Below, piece by piece: positions 33,836-41,231 of a DNA stretch of 64,000 bases (positions within the stretch are counted from its first letter, which is position 1; the number at the start of each line of letters is the position of its first letter). Origin of the DNA: Actinomycetes bacterium. Its GTDB lineage: Bacteria > Actinomycetota > Actinomycetes > Propionibacteriales > Nocardioidaceae. The stretch is from the NCBI GenBank assembly GCA_023460975.1, contig JAEWOG010000057.1, positions 15,283-79,282 of the forward strand. Direction: 5' to 3'. Made by a program: the position numbers and the translations under genes. Under the pieces are notes generated by a model that was not told the origin of the DNA, made no database searches, and was given only the letters and a program-made list of their open reading frames with translations.

Positions 33836-34786
33836 GTGAGCGACCTTCTGAACAGCAGCGCCTGGGGCCACGGCCTCGTCACCCTCGACGCGAACGGAAC
33901 CGTCCTCGACGTCTGGTTCCCCGCCCCCGCACTCGGTGCGAGCGACGGCTCGAGCGCGCCCGCCGACCTGGCCGCGCTCGCCGGCAGCGACGAGGCCCGC
34001 GGTGTGCGGCGCGAGGTGCGTACGGTCACGATCGCGGATCTGGCCGCCGCCCCCGCATCCACCGAGGACGTGTGGCTGCGCCTGCACCTGCTCTCCGCGC
34101 GCCTCGTGCGGCCGCACACCATCTCCATGGACGGCGTCTTCGGCCTGCTGACCAACGTCGTGTGGACCTCCGCCGGCCCGTGCGCTGTCGAGGGCTTCGA
34201 GCTGACCCGCGCCCGCCTGCGGGCCGCCGGCCAGCACGTGACGGTGTTCGGGGTCGACAAGTTCCCCCGCCTGGTCGACTACGTGATCCCCAGCGGCGTA
34301 CGCATCGCCGACGCGGACCGCGTACGCCTGGGCGCCCACCTCGCCGAAGGCACGACGGTCATGCACGAGGGCTTCGTGAACTTCAACGCCGGCACGCTCG
34401 GCGCCTCGATGGTCGAGGGCCGCATCTCGGCCGGCGTCGTCGTCGGCGACGGTTCCGACGTCGGTGGCGGCGCCTCGATCATGGGCACCCTCTCGGGCGG
34501 CGGCAAGGAAGTCATCTCGGTCGGCGAGCGCTGCCTGCTGGGCGCCAACGCCGGAATCGGCATCTCGCTCGGCAACGACTGCGTCGTGGAGGCCGGCTGC
34601 TACGTCACCGCCGGCACCAAGGTAACCGTCGTCGGGGGCGGCGAGTCCCGCGTCGTGAAGGCCGCGACCCTGTCGGGCGCCGACAACGTGCTGTTCCGCC
34701 GCAACTCCGTGTCCGGTGCCATCGAGGCCGTGCCGTGGAAGGGCGAGGGCATCGCCCTCAACGCGGCACTGCACGCCAACGACTGA
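33836..34786 (+). CDS. dapD: Tetrahydrodipicolinate N-succinyltransferase, actinobacterial type
   Basis: A 316-residue enzyme that succinylates tetrahydrodipicolinate in lysine/diaminopimelate synthesis. The left-handed beta-helix of hexapeptide repeats runs from about residue 165 to 270 (GAHLAEGTTVMHEGFVNFNA, SDVGGGASIMGTLSGGGKE, GANAGIGISLGNDCVVEAG). The N-terminal domain is that of the longer actinobacterial DapD. GTG 33836 (MSDLLNSSAWGHGL) fits the family. It is followed 10 bp later by a lysozyme-like gene and, in convergent orientation, by dapC, so two pathway steps flank that gene. Confidence 0.95.
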   Translation: MSDLLNSSAWGHGLVTLDANGTVLDVWFPAPALGASDGSSAPADLAALAGSDEARGVRREVRTVTIADLAAAPASTEDVWLRLHLLSARLVRPHTISMDGVFGLLTNVVWTSAGPCAVEGFELTRARLRAAGQHVTVFGVDKFPRLVDYVIPSGVRIADADRVRLGAHLAEGTTVMHEGFVNFNAGTLGASMVEGRISAGVVVGDGSDVGGGASIMGTLSGGGKEVISVGERCLLGANAGIGISLGNDCVVEAGCYVTAGTKVTVVGGGESRVVKAATLSGADNVLFRRNSVSGAIEAVPWKGEGIALNAALHAND

Positions 34787-34796
34787 CACCCGCGAC

Positions 34797-35762
34797 ATGG
34801 GGCGACGAGCGGGGCTCACCCTCGCGGCCCTCGCGACGGTGGGCGTCCTCGTCCTCGTGGGCCTCGCCGTCCTGCGCGGCACCGGCCCTCTCGCAGGTCC
34901 CCTGCGTGGCGCTGACCGGTGTCTGGCCGAGGTTGACGGCCACGAGGTCGAGCTCGGCGTCGAGCAGGCCGAGAACGCCGCGCTCATCGTGGCTATCTCC
35001 CAGCAGCGCGGCATGCCGGCGCGGGCCGCGACCATCGCGCTGGCGACCGCGTACCAAGAGTCCAAGATCCTCAACATCGAGCACGGCGACCGCGACTCGG
35101 TGGGCCTCTTCCAGCAGCGCCCATCCCAGGGGTGGGGCACCGTGGAGGAGATCCTCGACCCCGTGTTTGCGACCAACGCGTTCTACGACGCGCTGGAGAA
35201 CGTCGACGGCTACCGCTCCATGGAGGTGACCGACGCAGCCCAGGCCGTGCAGCGCTCGGCGTTCCCGCAGGCGTACGCAGACCACGAGCAGGACGCCCGC
35301 GTGCTTGCCTCCGCCCTGACGGGTCACTCCCCCGAGTCCTTCTGGTGCGTCATCGCCGGCGAGCATTCCACGTCGACGAGTCGGCTCAACAAGGCCGGCC
35401 TGGTGCCCCGGGCTGCCGCCGTACGCTCCGAACTCGACGCCCTCTTCGGCGCCCCGCTGGGCGGGTTCGAGCCGCGCGGGGTCTCGAGCGGCCACATGAG
35501 CGGCAGCGCCCACTACGCGGGGCGCGCCATCGACGCGTTCGTACGGCCCGTCAACGCTGGGAACCGGCGGCGGGGCTGGGCGATTGCCCACTACCTCGTC
35601 GCTCAGGCGGACCGGCTGGCGATCCGTACGGTCATCTTTGACGACAGGATCTGGCAGGCCGGGCGTGGCGGCTGGCGCGACTACCGGGTGCCGTCCTCGT
35701 CGTCCGGGGACCAGTCGATCCTGGAGCATCGCGATCACGTCCACGTCGACGTCGCGCCCTGA
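34797..35762 (+). CDS. Membrane-anchored lysozyme-like-fold protein
   Basis: A 321-residue protein with an N-terminal membrane segment (LTLAALATVGVLVLVGLAVL) and an extracytoplasmic domain containing IALATAYQESKIL and DSVGLFQQRPSQGWGT. That pattern resembles lytic-transglycosylase/lysozyme folds, with Glu in YQES as candidate acid. A second domain follows (GHMSGSAHYAGRAIDAFV, ILEHRDHVHVDV), with a His/Asp pattern suggestive of a metal-peptidase-like fold. Databases sometimes carry homologues under unrelated transporter names. It begins 10 bp after dapD. Wall hydrolysis is inference. Confidence 0.75.
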   Translation: MGRRAGLTLAALATVGVLVLVGLAVLRGTGPLAGPLRGADRCLAEVDGHEVELGVEQAENAALIVAISQQRGMPARAATIALATAYQESKILNIEHGDRDSVGLFQQRPSQGWGTVEEILDPVFATNAFYDALENVDGYRSMEVTDAAQAVQRSAFPQAYADHEQDARVLASALTGHSPESFWCVIAGEHSTSTSRLNKAGLVPRAAAVRSELDALFGAPLGGFEPRGVSSGHMSGSAHYAGRAIDAFVRPVNAGNRRRGWAIAHYLVAQADRLAIRTVIFDDRIWQAGRGGWRDYRVPSSSSGDQSILEHRDHVHVDVAP

Positions 35763-35768
35763 CCGCTC

Positions 35769-35836
35769 CCCAAATTGGGGACAGTTGGAGGTGCTTGGCG
35801 GCCTGTTGGACCACCTCCAAGTGTCCCCAATTTGGG
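35769..35836. repeat. Long imperfect inverted repeat between convergent genes
   Basis: Arms at 35769-35793 and 35812-35836 are 25 bp and complementary except for about one or two positions. They enclose an 18-nt loop. The arms contain CCCAAATTGGGGACA, which is AT-richer than the surroundings. It could be a bidirectional terminator for the lysozyme-like gene and dapC, or the remains of a miniature mobile element. Confidence 0.75.
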
Positions 35837-35899
35837 CACAGGGGGCGGAACCCCACAAGGGGGACAGGGGAGGAACCCCAGAGAGGCCGGAGGTCCAAA

Positions 35900-37015
35900 T
35901 CAGGAACGAAGGCGCTGCACGGCGGCGGAGATCCGCTCATCGGTCGCGGTGAACGCCACCCGTACGTGCTGTGAGCCCGTGGGGCCGTAGAACGCCCCGG
36001 GAGCCACCAGGATGCCGAGGTCGGCCAGCGCGTCGACGGTCTCCCAGCAGTCCTGATCGCGGGTGGACCACAAGTAGAGCGAGGCCTCCGAGTGGTCGAC
36101 GCGGAACCCCGCCTCTTCCAGAGCTGCCTTGAGGGCGGCGCGGCGGGCGGCGTAGCGGGCGTGCTGGTCGGCGACGTGGTCGTCGTCGTCGAGCGCGGCG
36201 ATCATGGCCAACTGCTGAGGCCCGGGCATCTGCAGGCCGAGGTTCTTGCGTACGGCCAGCAGTTCCCCGACGACAGCGGGGTCCCCGGCGACGAAGGCGC
36301 ACCTGTAGCCAGCGAGGTTGGAGCGCTTCGACAGCGAGTGCACCGTGAGGATCCCCTCGTGGCTGTCGCCGCACACGTCGGGGTGCAGCACCGAGTAGGG
36401 CGGACGCTCGGGGTCCCACGCGCACTCGAGGTAGCACTCGTCCGAGATCAGCAGAGTGCCGCGCTCACGGCACCAGTCGACCACCTTCTTGAGGTGCTCG
36501 ACGCCCAGCACGCGCCCGGTCGGGTTCGAGGGGCTGTTGATCCACAGGATCTTGGGCACCTCGGGCCCGATCGCGGTGAGCGAGTCCGTGGCCATGCTGC
36601 GGCCCCCCGCCAGAGCCGTGCCGACCTCGTACGTCGGGTAGGCCAGCGCGGGATGGACGACCAGGTCGCCGGGACCCACGCCGAGGTGGCCGGGCAGGGA
36701 CGCGATCAGTTCCTTGGAGCCGATCACGGGCAGGACGCCGTCGAGGCCGAGGCCCTGGACACCGAACCGGCGCGCCAGCCAGTCGACGACGGCCTGGCGC
36801 GACGCCTCCAGGCCGATCGTCGTCGGGTAGCCCGGGGAGTCAGCGGCAGCGCGCAGCGCCTCCTGTACGACCGCGGGCGTCGGGTCCACCGGCGTGCCGA
36901 CCGAGAGGTCGACGATGCCGTCGGGGTGGGCCCGCGCCTTCGCGGCGTACGAGGTCAGCTTGTCCCAAGGAAAGTCGGGGAGCCTCGAGGAGACTCCCCC
37001 GAGCGGGGTCGACAC
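35900..37015 (-). CDS. dapC: Succinyldiaminopimelate transaminase
   Basis: A 371-residue PLP-dependent class I aminotransferase for the DAP pathway step between DapD and DapE. The PLP lysine is in SLSKRSNLAGYR (about residue 230). Other family patterns are NSPSNPTGRVL, ISDECYLECAWD and the C-terminal HVRVAFTATDERI. The GTG at 37015 directly follows the TAA of fdxA with no gap, an arrangement conserved in actinobacteria (fdxA-dapC). The first residues (MSTPLGGVSSRLPDFPWD) are typical. Confidence 0.93.
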   Translation of the reverse strand: MSTPLGGVSSRLPDFPWDKLTSYAAKARAHPDGIVDLSVGTPVDPTPAVVQEALRAAADSPGYPTTIGLEASRQAVVDWLARRFGVQGLGLDGVLPVIGSKELIASLPGHLGVGPGDLVVHPALAYPTYEVGTALAGGRSMATDSLTAIGPEVPKILWINSPSNPTGRVLGVEHLKKVVDWCRERGTLLISDECYLECAWDPERPPYSVLHPDVCGDSHEGILTVHSLSKRSNLAGYRCAFVAGDPAVVGELLAVRKNLGLQMPGPQQLAMIAALDDDDHVADQHARYAARRAALKAALEEAGFRVDHSEASLYLWSTRDQDCWETVDALADLGILVAPGAFYGPTGSQHVRVAFTATDERISAAVQRLRS

Positions 37016-37342
37016 TTACTCGTCGTGCTCCTGCGGCGGGAGCGCCGCCACGAACTCGTGGTCCTTGTCGATCTCACCCATCTTGGCGGCGCCGCCGGGC
37101 GAGCCGAGGTCATCGAAGAACTTGACGTTGGCGTCGTAGAAGGACTTCCACTCCTCCGGCACGTCGTCCTCGTAGAAGATCGCCTCGACCGGGCAGACGG
37201 GCTCACAGGCACCGCAGTCCACGCACTCATCCGGGTGGATGTAGAGCATGCGCTTGCCCTCGTAGATGCAGTCGACGGGGCACTCGTCGACACACGCGCG
37301 GTCCTTGAGGTCGACGCACGGCTGGGCGATGACGTAGGTCAC
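37016..37342 (-). CDS. fdxA: 7Fe-type ferredoxin
   Basis: A 108-residue small electron carrier with two Cys clusters: CVDLKDRACVDECPVDC, and CVDCGACEPVC followed by P. This pattern fits one 3Fe-4S and one 4Fe-4S centre. The C-terminal region (EEWKSFYDANVKFFDDLG) is the usual FdxA extension. AGGAGG lies close upstream of GTG 37342. It is co-transcribed with dapC and divergent from a GNAT gene, 54 bp away. Confidence 0.95.
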   Translation of the reverse strand: MTYVIAQPCVDLKDRACVDECPVDCIYEGKRMLYIHPDECVDCGACEPVCPVEAIFYEDDVPEEWKSFYDANVKFFDDLGSPGGAAKMGEIDKDHEFVAALPPQEHDE

Positions 37343-37396
37343 CAGATCCTCCTGGGGGACGGGCACAACTAAGTGGGACAACTCTAGTATCCAGAC

Positions 37397-38293
37397 GTGC
37401 AGATCGACGGAGAACACCACACCGTGGGCCACCATCGTTTGGGCCCGCACGTCATCGGCCAGCGAATCGTCCTCCGGCACTTGCTCCCGGACGGCCGAGC
37501 CACCGACATACTGGGAGTATGTCAGACGTGGGGGCCGGAGTCTGTCAAGGTGCTGACCACGAACGGAGAGGTCGAGGTCGCCCTCGACACCGTCGTCACC
37601 GGGAAGCCCGTCCCCCCGCGCGCCTCCGTACGGCAGCGGGTCAGCGCCGCCGACGCCGAACGACACGCGCTGGCCCTGTGGCCCGACGTGGAGACCGAGC
37701 CCCTCGGCGAGTGGGTGCTGCGGACCGATCCCGCGCCCGTCGACCGACTCGTCAAGCGCGCCAACTCCGCATTGGCGCTCGGAGAACCCGGGCGCCCGCT
37801 GCCCGAGGCTGCGCAGGCCGTACGGGACTTCTATGCCGCCCGGGATCGCACGCCGATGGTGCAGGTCGAAGCGGACAGTGACACCGACCGCGGGCTCGCG
37901 GCCCTCGGCTGGCACGTCGTGGCCGGCTCAGACAGCCACTTCCAGACCGCCTCAGCCGCCACGGCGTTGCGCGCCTGTGGGCGCGACCTCGCCCCCACCG
38001 AACTCACCGAGGACGGGCCGCGCGCCGAGGTCCGTACGCACGACTCGCTGGCGCGGGGACTCGCCGCCCTCAGCGACGAGTGGCTCGGCATCCACGCCGT
38101 CGAGCTGGACCCCCACGCCCGCCGGCGCGGACTGGCCACCGCCGTCATGGCCGACCTCATCGACTGGGGCGCCTCACGCGGCGCGCGCACCGTGTGGCTG
38201 CACGTGGAGACCGACAACGCCGCCGCGCTCGCGCTGTACGAGCGGCTCGGCTTCCGCACACACCACTCGCTGCGCTATCGAACGGCTGGGTGA
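37397..38293 (+). CDS. GNAT N-acetyltransferase with N-terminal SH3-like domain
   Basis: A 298-residue protein. The first 75 residues (GQRIVLRHLLPDG to DTVVTGKPVPPR) form a small beta domain common at the N-terminus of this actinobacterial group. The acetyl-CoA-binding GNAT core is at the C-terminus: VELDPHARRRGLATAVMADL, then WLHVETDNAAALALYERLGF. The substrate is unknown. GTG 37397 retains the entire N-terminal domain. It is divergent from fdxA, and the dispersed-repeat cluster begins immediately after its stop. Confidence 0.85.
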   Translation: MQIDGEHHTVGHHRLGPHVIGQRIVLRHLLPDGRATDILGVCQTWGPESVKVLTTNGEVEVALDTVVTGKPVPPRASVRQRVSAADAERHALALWPDVETEPLGEWVLRTDPAPVDRLVKRANSALALGEPGRPLPEAAQAVRDFYAARDRTPMVQVEADSDTDRGLAALGWHVVAGSDSHFQTASAATALRACGRDLAPTELTEDGPRAEVRTHDSLARGLAALSDEWLGIHAVELDPHARRRGLATAVMADLIDWGASRGARTVWLHVETDNAAALALYERLGFRTHHSLRYRTAG

Positions 38294-38414
38294 GGTTTCG
38301 ACAGGCTCAACCAGCGACCCGGGCTCAACCAGCGGGGGTTGATGGTTTCGACAAGCTCAACCAGCGGCCGGGGCTCAACCAGCGGGGCGGTTTCGACAGG
38401 CTCAACCAGCGGGG
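38294..38414. repeat. Cluster of three dispersed repeats, copies C-E
   Basis: GTTTCGACARGCTCAACC followed by AGCG occurs at 38294-38316, 38344-38367 and 38389-38414. Half copies (GGGCTCAACCAGCG) lie between them, giving a period of about 45-50 bp. The cluster fills the whole gap between the GNAT and arginine deiminase stops. Confidence 0.9.
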
Positions 38415-39662
38415 TCAGAACTCCACGGGGTCGCGCACGATCGGGCAGGTCATGCAGTGCCCGCCGCCGCGCCCGCGCCCGAGCTCAGAGCCGACGATGG
38501 GAATGACCTCGATGCCCTGCTTGACCAGCAGTTCATTGGTGTAGGTGTTGCGGTCGTAGGCGAACACCACGCCGGGCTCCACGGCCACCAGGTTGGCCCC
38601 CGAGTCCCACTGGGTGCGCTCGCGCACGTAGTGGTTGCCGCCGGTCTCGACCACGCGCAGCGAACCCAACCCGAGCGCCTCTGCCACCACGTCGGTGAAG
38701 GGACGAGACTCGGCCCGTACGTCCAGCGCGCCCGAGTCGCTCGGGCGCAGCGAGTAGGTGTCCACGCCCGACATGATGTCCGGGTAGAGCAGCACCAGGT
38801 CGCGATCAGCGAACGTGAAGACCGTGTCGAGGTGCATGGCCGCCCGCATCTTGGGCAGCGCCGCCACCACGACGCGCTCGGCCGCCTCGGCGTCGAAGAG
38901 CGCCTTGGCGACCTGGCTGATGCCCTGACGCGACGTCCGCTCGGAGAGCCCGATGAGCACCGTGCCGTTGCCGATCGGCATCACGTCGCCGCCCTCGACG
39001 GTCGACAACCCCCAGTCCTGGGTGGGGTCGCCCCACCAGACGTTGACCTGGCCAGCAAACCGCGGGTGGAAGCGGTAGATCGCCGTGGTCAGCAGCGTCT
39101 CCTCGCGCCGCGCCCGCCAGTACAGCGAGTTGAGCGTGACTCCCCCATAGATCCAGCACGTGGTGTCACGGGTGTAGATCGTGTTGGGCAGGGGCGGCAG
39201 GAGGTATTCAGCGACGCCGTACGAGTCGCGTACGAGCCGCATCAAGTCGCCCTGGCCGCCGGGGAACTCGTACGTCGACAAGCCGCCGATCAGCGTCTCG
39301 GCGAGCTCGCGGTCGGGCAGTTCGTCGAGGTAGGCGCGCACCTCGTCCGCCAGACCCACTCCGACGCGCGCCGGTACGACGGCGTGGTCCAGGATCCACG
39401 CCCTCGCCTGAGGGATCGCCACCGTGTCGGTGAGCAGGTCGTGCATCTCCAGGACCTCGATGCCGCGCTCGCGCATCTGCTGCACGAAGTCCGCGTGGTC
39501 GCGCTTGGCCGCCTCCACCCACATGACGTCGTCGAACAGCAGGTCCCGGCAGTTGCTCGGGGTGAGGCGGGCGTGGGCCCTCCCGGGGGCGCACACCATG
39601 ACGGTGCGCAGGCGACCCACCTCGGAGTGGACGCCGAGGGGGATGGTGGCTGGAGTGCTCAT
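38415..39662 (-). CDS. arcA: Arginine deiminase
   Basis: A 415-residue guanidino-modifying enzyme that converts arginine to citrulline and ammonia. Conserved elements include TRDTTCWIYGG, STVEGGDVMPIG, the Asp/His region HLDTVFTFADRD and the catalytic Cys near the C-terminus in GRGGGHCMTCPIVRDP. ATG 39662 is preceded by AGGAG about 11 nt upstream. No arcB, arcC or arcD is adjacent, so this is a stand-alone deiminase. It is divergent from the AspRS-like gene. Confidence 0.95.
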   Translation of the reverse strand: MSTPATIPLGVHSEVGRLRTVMVCAPGRAHARLTPSNCRDLLFDDVMWVEAAKRDHADFVQQMRERGIEVLEMHDLLTDTVAIPQARAWILDHAVVPARVGVGLADEVRAYLDELPDRELAETLIGGLSTYEFPGGQGDLMRLVRDSYGVAEYLLPPLPNTIYTRDTTCWIYGGVTLNSLYWRARREETLLTTAIYRFHPRFAGQVNVWWGDPTQDWGLSTVEGGDVMPIGNGTVLIGLSERTSRQGISQVAKALFDAEAAERVVVAALPKMRAAMHLDTVFTFADRDLVLLYPDIMSGVDTYSLRPSDSGALDVRAESRPFTDVVAEALGLGSLRVVETGGNHYVRERTQWDSGANLVAVEPGVVFAYDRNTYTNELLVKQGIEVIPIVGSELGRGRGGGHCMTCPIVRDPVEF

Positions 39663-39819
39663 GGGCGGGTGGTCTCCTGCGGGTACGGAGGGGTGTGGCT
39701 GACGGGCCGGGCTCGTGGCCCGTGAATGTGAACGCTGCCACATCCCGGCGAAAAATCCGATGCCGACGCCGCCGACACGTGGGTACGGTGGACGTGGCGG
39801 CTCCGGGGCCTGACACTCC

Positions 39820-39957
39820 CCCTCGGCGACGAGAGCAGGGCCGCCCGCGCGTACGGCGTCACCGACGAGAGGCCGGGTTCCTCCGGCGAAGGTGTGGTGG
39901 CACCGCGATCTCGAGCCCTTCGCCCACACCTCCAGGGCAGCCCCACCTGGAGGAACG
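39820..39957 (+). promoter_or_regulatory. Candidate T-box riboswitch (Asp/Asn), translational type
   Basis: GGTGGCACCGCGA at 39896-39908 matches the T-box core. Its TGGC (39898-39901) fits a tRNA ending GCCA, as expected for tRNA-Asp or tRNA-Asn (discriminator G). AGGTGTGG (39890-39897) can pair perfectly with CCACACCT (39924-39931). That excludes a hairpin of CCTCCAGG (39929-39936) with CCTGGAGG (39946-39953), which buries the SD GGAGG. Two copies of CGACGAGAG (39827, 39863) upstream carry GAC, an Asp codon and possible specifier. Stem I itself is not resolved. Confidence 0.75.
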
Positions 39958-41229
39958 ATGAGAACACTCTGCACAGACCTGCCCAGCACGCCGAGCGGCA
40001 CCGCCGTGACCCTCGAAGGCTGGGTCCACCGACGCCGCTCGCTGGCGCGGGTGACCTTCCTGATCGTGCGGGACCGCACCGGCCTCGCGCAGGTCGTCCT
40101 GCCCGCCGGCGCCGTGGTGCCTCCCGAGGAGACGCCCGTACGGATCACGGGGGCCACGGCCGCCAGCGCCCAGGCGCCGGGTGGCGTCGAGGTGGTCGAC
40201 GCCGTCGTCGAACCCCTCTCGGAGGCCGCGCACACCCCTCCCGCGCAGCTGTGGCGCCCCGAACTCGACACCTCCCTGCCCACGCTGCTCGACCACGCCG
40301 GCGTCCTGTGGCGCCACCGCGCCCAGCGCGCCCGATGGGGGCTGGCCGCCGCGAGCCTCGCTGGCTTCCGCGCGACGCTGGACCAGATGGGGTTCACCGA
40401 GGTGTGCACCCCCAAGTTCGTCGCATCGGCCACCGAGTCGGGGGCCAACGTCTTCGCCGTCGACTACTTCGGGCGTCCTGCCTACCTCGCGCAGAGCCCG
40501 CAGTTCTACAAGCAGCAGCTCGTCGGCGTCTTCGAGCGCGTGTACGAGGTCGGGCCGGTCTTCCGTGCAGAACCGCACGACACCGTGCGGCACCTGGCCG
40601 AGTACCGCTCCCTCGACGTCGAGCTGGGCTTCGTACGCGACCACCGCGACGTCCTGGCCGTCCTGCGGGAGGTCCTGGCCGGCATGGTTGCCCACATCGC
40701 CGAGCAGTGCTCCGAGGACGTGGCACTCACCGGAGCGCGACTGCCCCGGGTGCCCGACCAGATCCCCGTCATCGGCTTCTCCGAGGCGCTGGCCCTCCTC
40801 GGCGCGCCGGCCGACGAACCCGACCTCGCACCCGAGCATGAGCGCGCGCTCGGGGCGTGGGCCCTGGAGCAGCACGGCTCTGACTTCCTCGCCGTCGAGG
40901 GATACCCGATGGCCAAGAGGCCGTTCTACACGGCGCCCGCGCCGGGACAGACGCGGGCCTCGAACAGCTTCGACCTGCTCTTTCGCGGTCTGGAGCTGGT
41001 CACCGGGGGCCAGCGCCTGCACCGCTACGACGACTACGTCGCGGCGATCTCAGCACGGGGCGAGGACCCGGCGTCGTACGCCGACTACCTCGAGGTGTTC
41101 CGCCACGGCATGCCGCCCCACGGCGGGTTCGCGATCGGACTCGAGCGGTGGGTGGGTCGCCTAGTGGAGGCCGTCAACATCCGCGAGGTCACGCTCTTCC
41201 CGCGCGACCTGCACCGACTGACGCCCTAG
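39958..41229 (+). CDS. Archaeal-type aspartyl-tRNA synthetase (Asp/Asn, possibly non-discriminating)
   Basis: A 423-residue class II synthetase with an N-terminal OB anticodon-binding domain (TLEGWVHRRRSLARVTFLIV) and a catalytic core. Motif 2 is VFRAEPHDTVRHLAEYRS and motif 3 is GGFAIGLERWVGRLV. It lacks the GAD insert of the bacterial AspRS of about 590 residues and belongs to the archaeal-style AspRS/AsnRS group, so tRNA-Asp, tRNA-Asn or both could be substrates. GGAGG is 5 nt before ATG 39958 and lies in a hairpin of the T-box leader. Probably a second AspRS acquired by transfer. Confidence 0.88.
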   Translation: MRTLCTDLPSTPSGTAVTLEGWVHRRRSLARVTFLIVRDRTGLAQVVLPAGAVVPPEETPVRITGATAASAQAPGGVEVVDAVVEPLSEAAHTPPAQLWRPELDTSLPTLLDHAGVLWRHRAQRARWGLAAASLAGFRATLDQMGFTEVCTPKFVASATESGANVFAVDYFGRPAYLAQSPQFYKQQLVGVFERVYEVGPVFRAEPHDTVRHLAEYRSLDVELGFVRDHRDVLAVLREVLAGMVAHIAEQCSEDVALTGARLPRVPDQIPVIGFSEALALLGAPADEPDLAPEHERALGAWALEQHGSDFLAVEGYPMAKRPFYTAPAPGQTRASNSFDLLFRGLELVTGGQRLHRYDDYVAAISARGEDPASYADYLEVFRHGMPPHGGFAIGLERWVGRLVEAVNIREVTLFPRDLHRLTP

Positions 41230-41231
41230 CC

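Noticed and set aside
38294..38414. CRISPR array
   Set aside because: The inter-repeat segments are half copies of the repeat, not unique spacers, and no cas genes are present.
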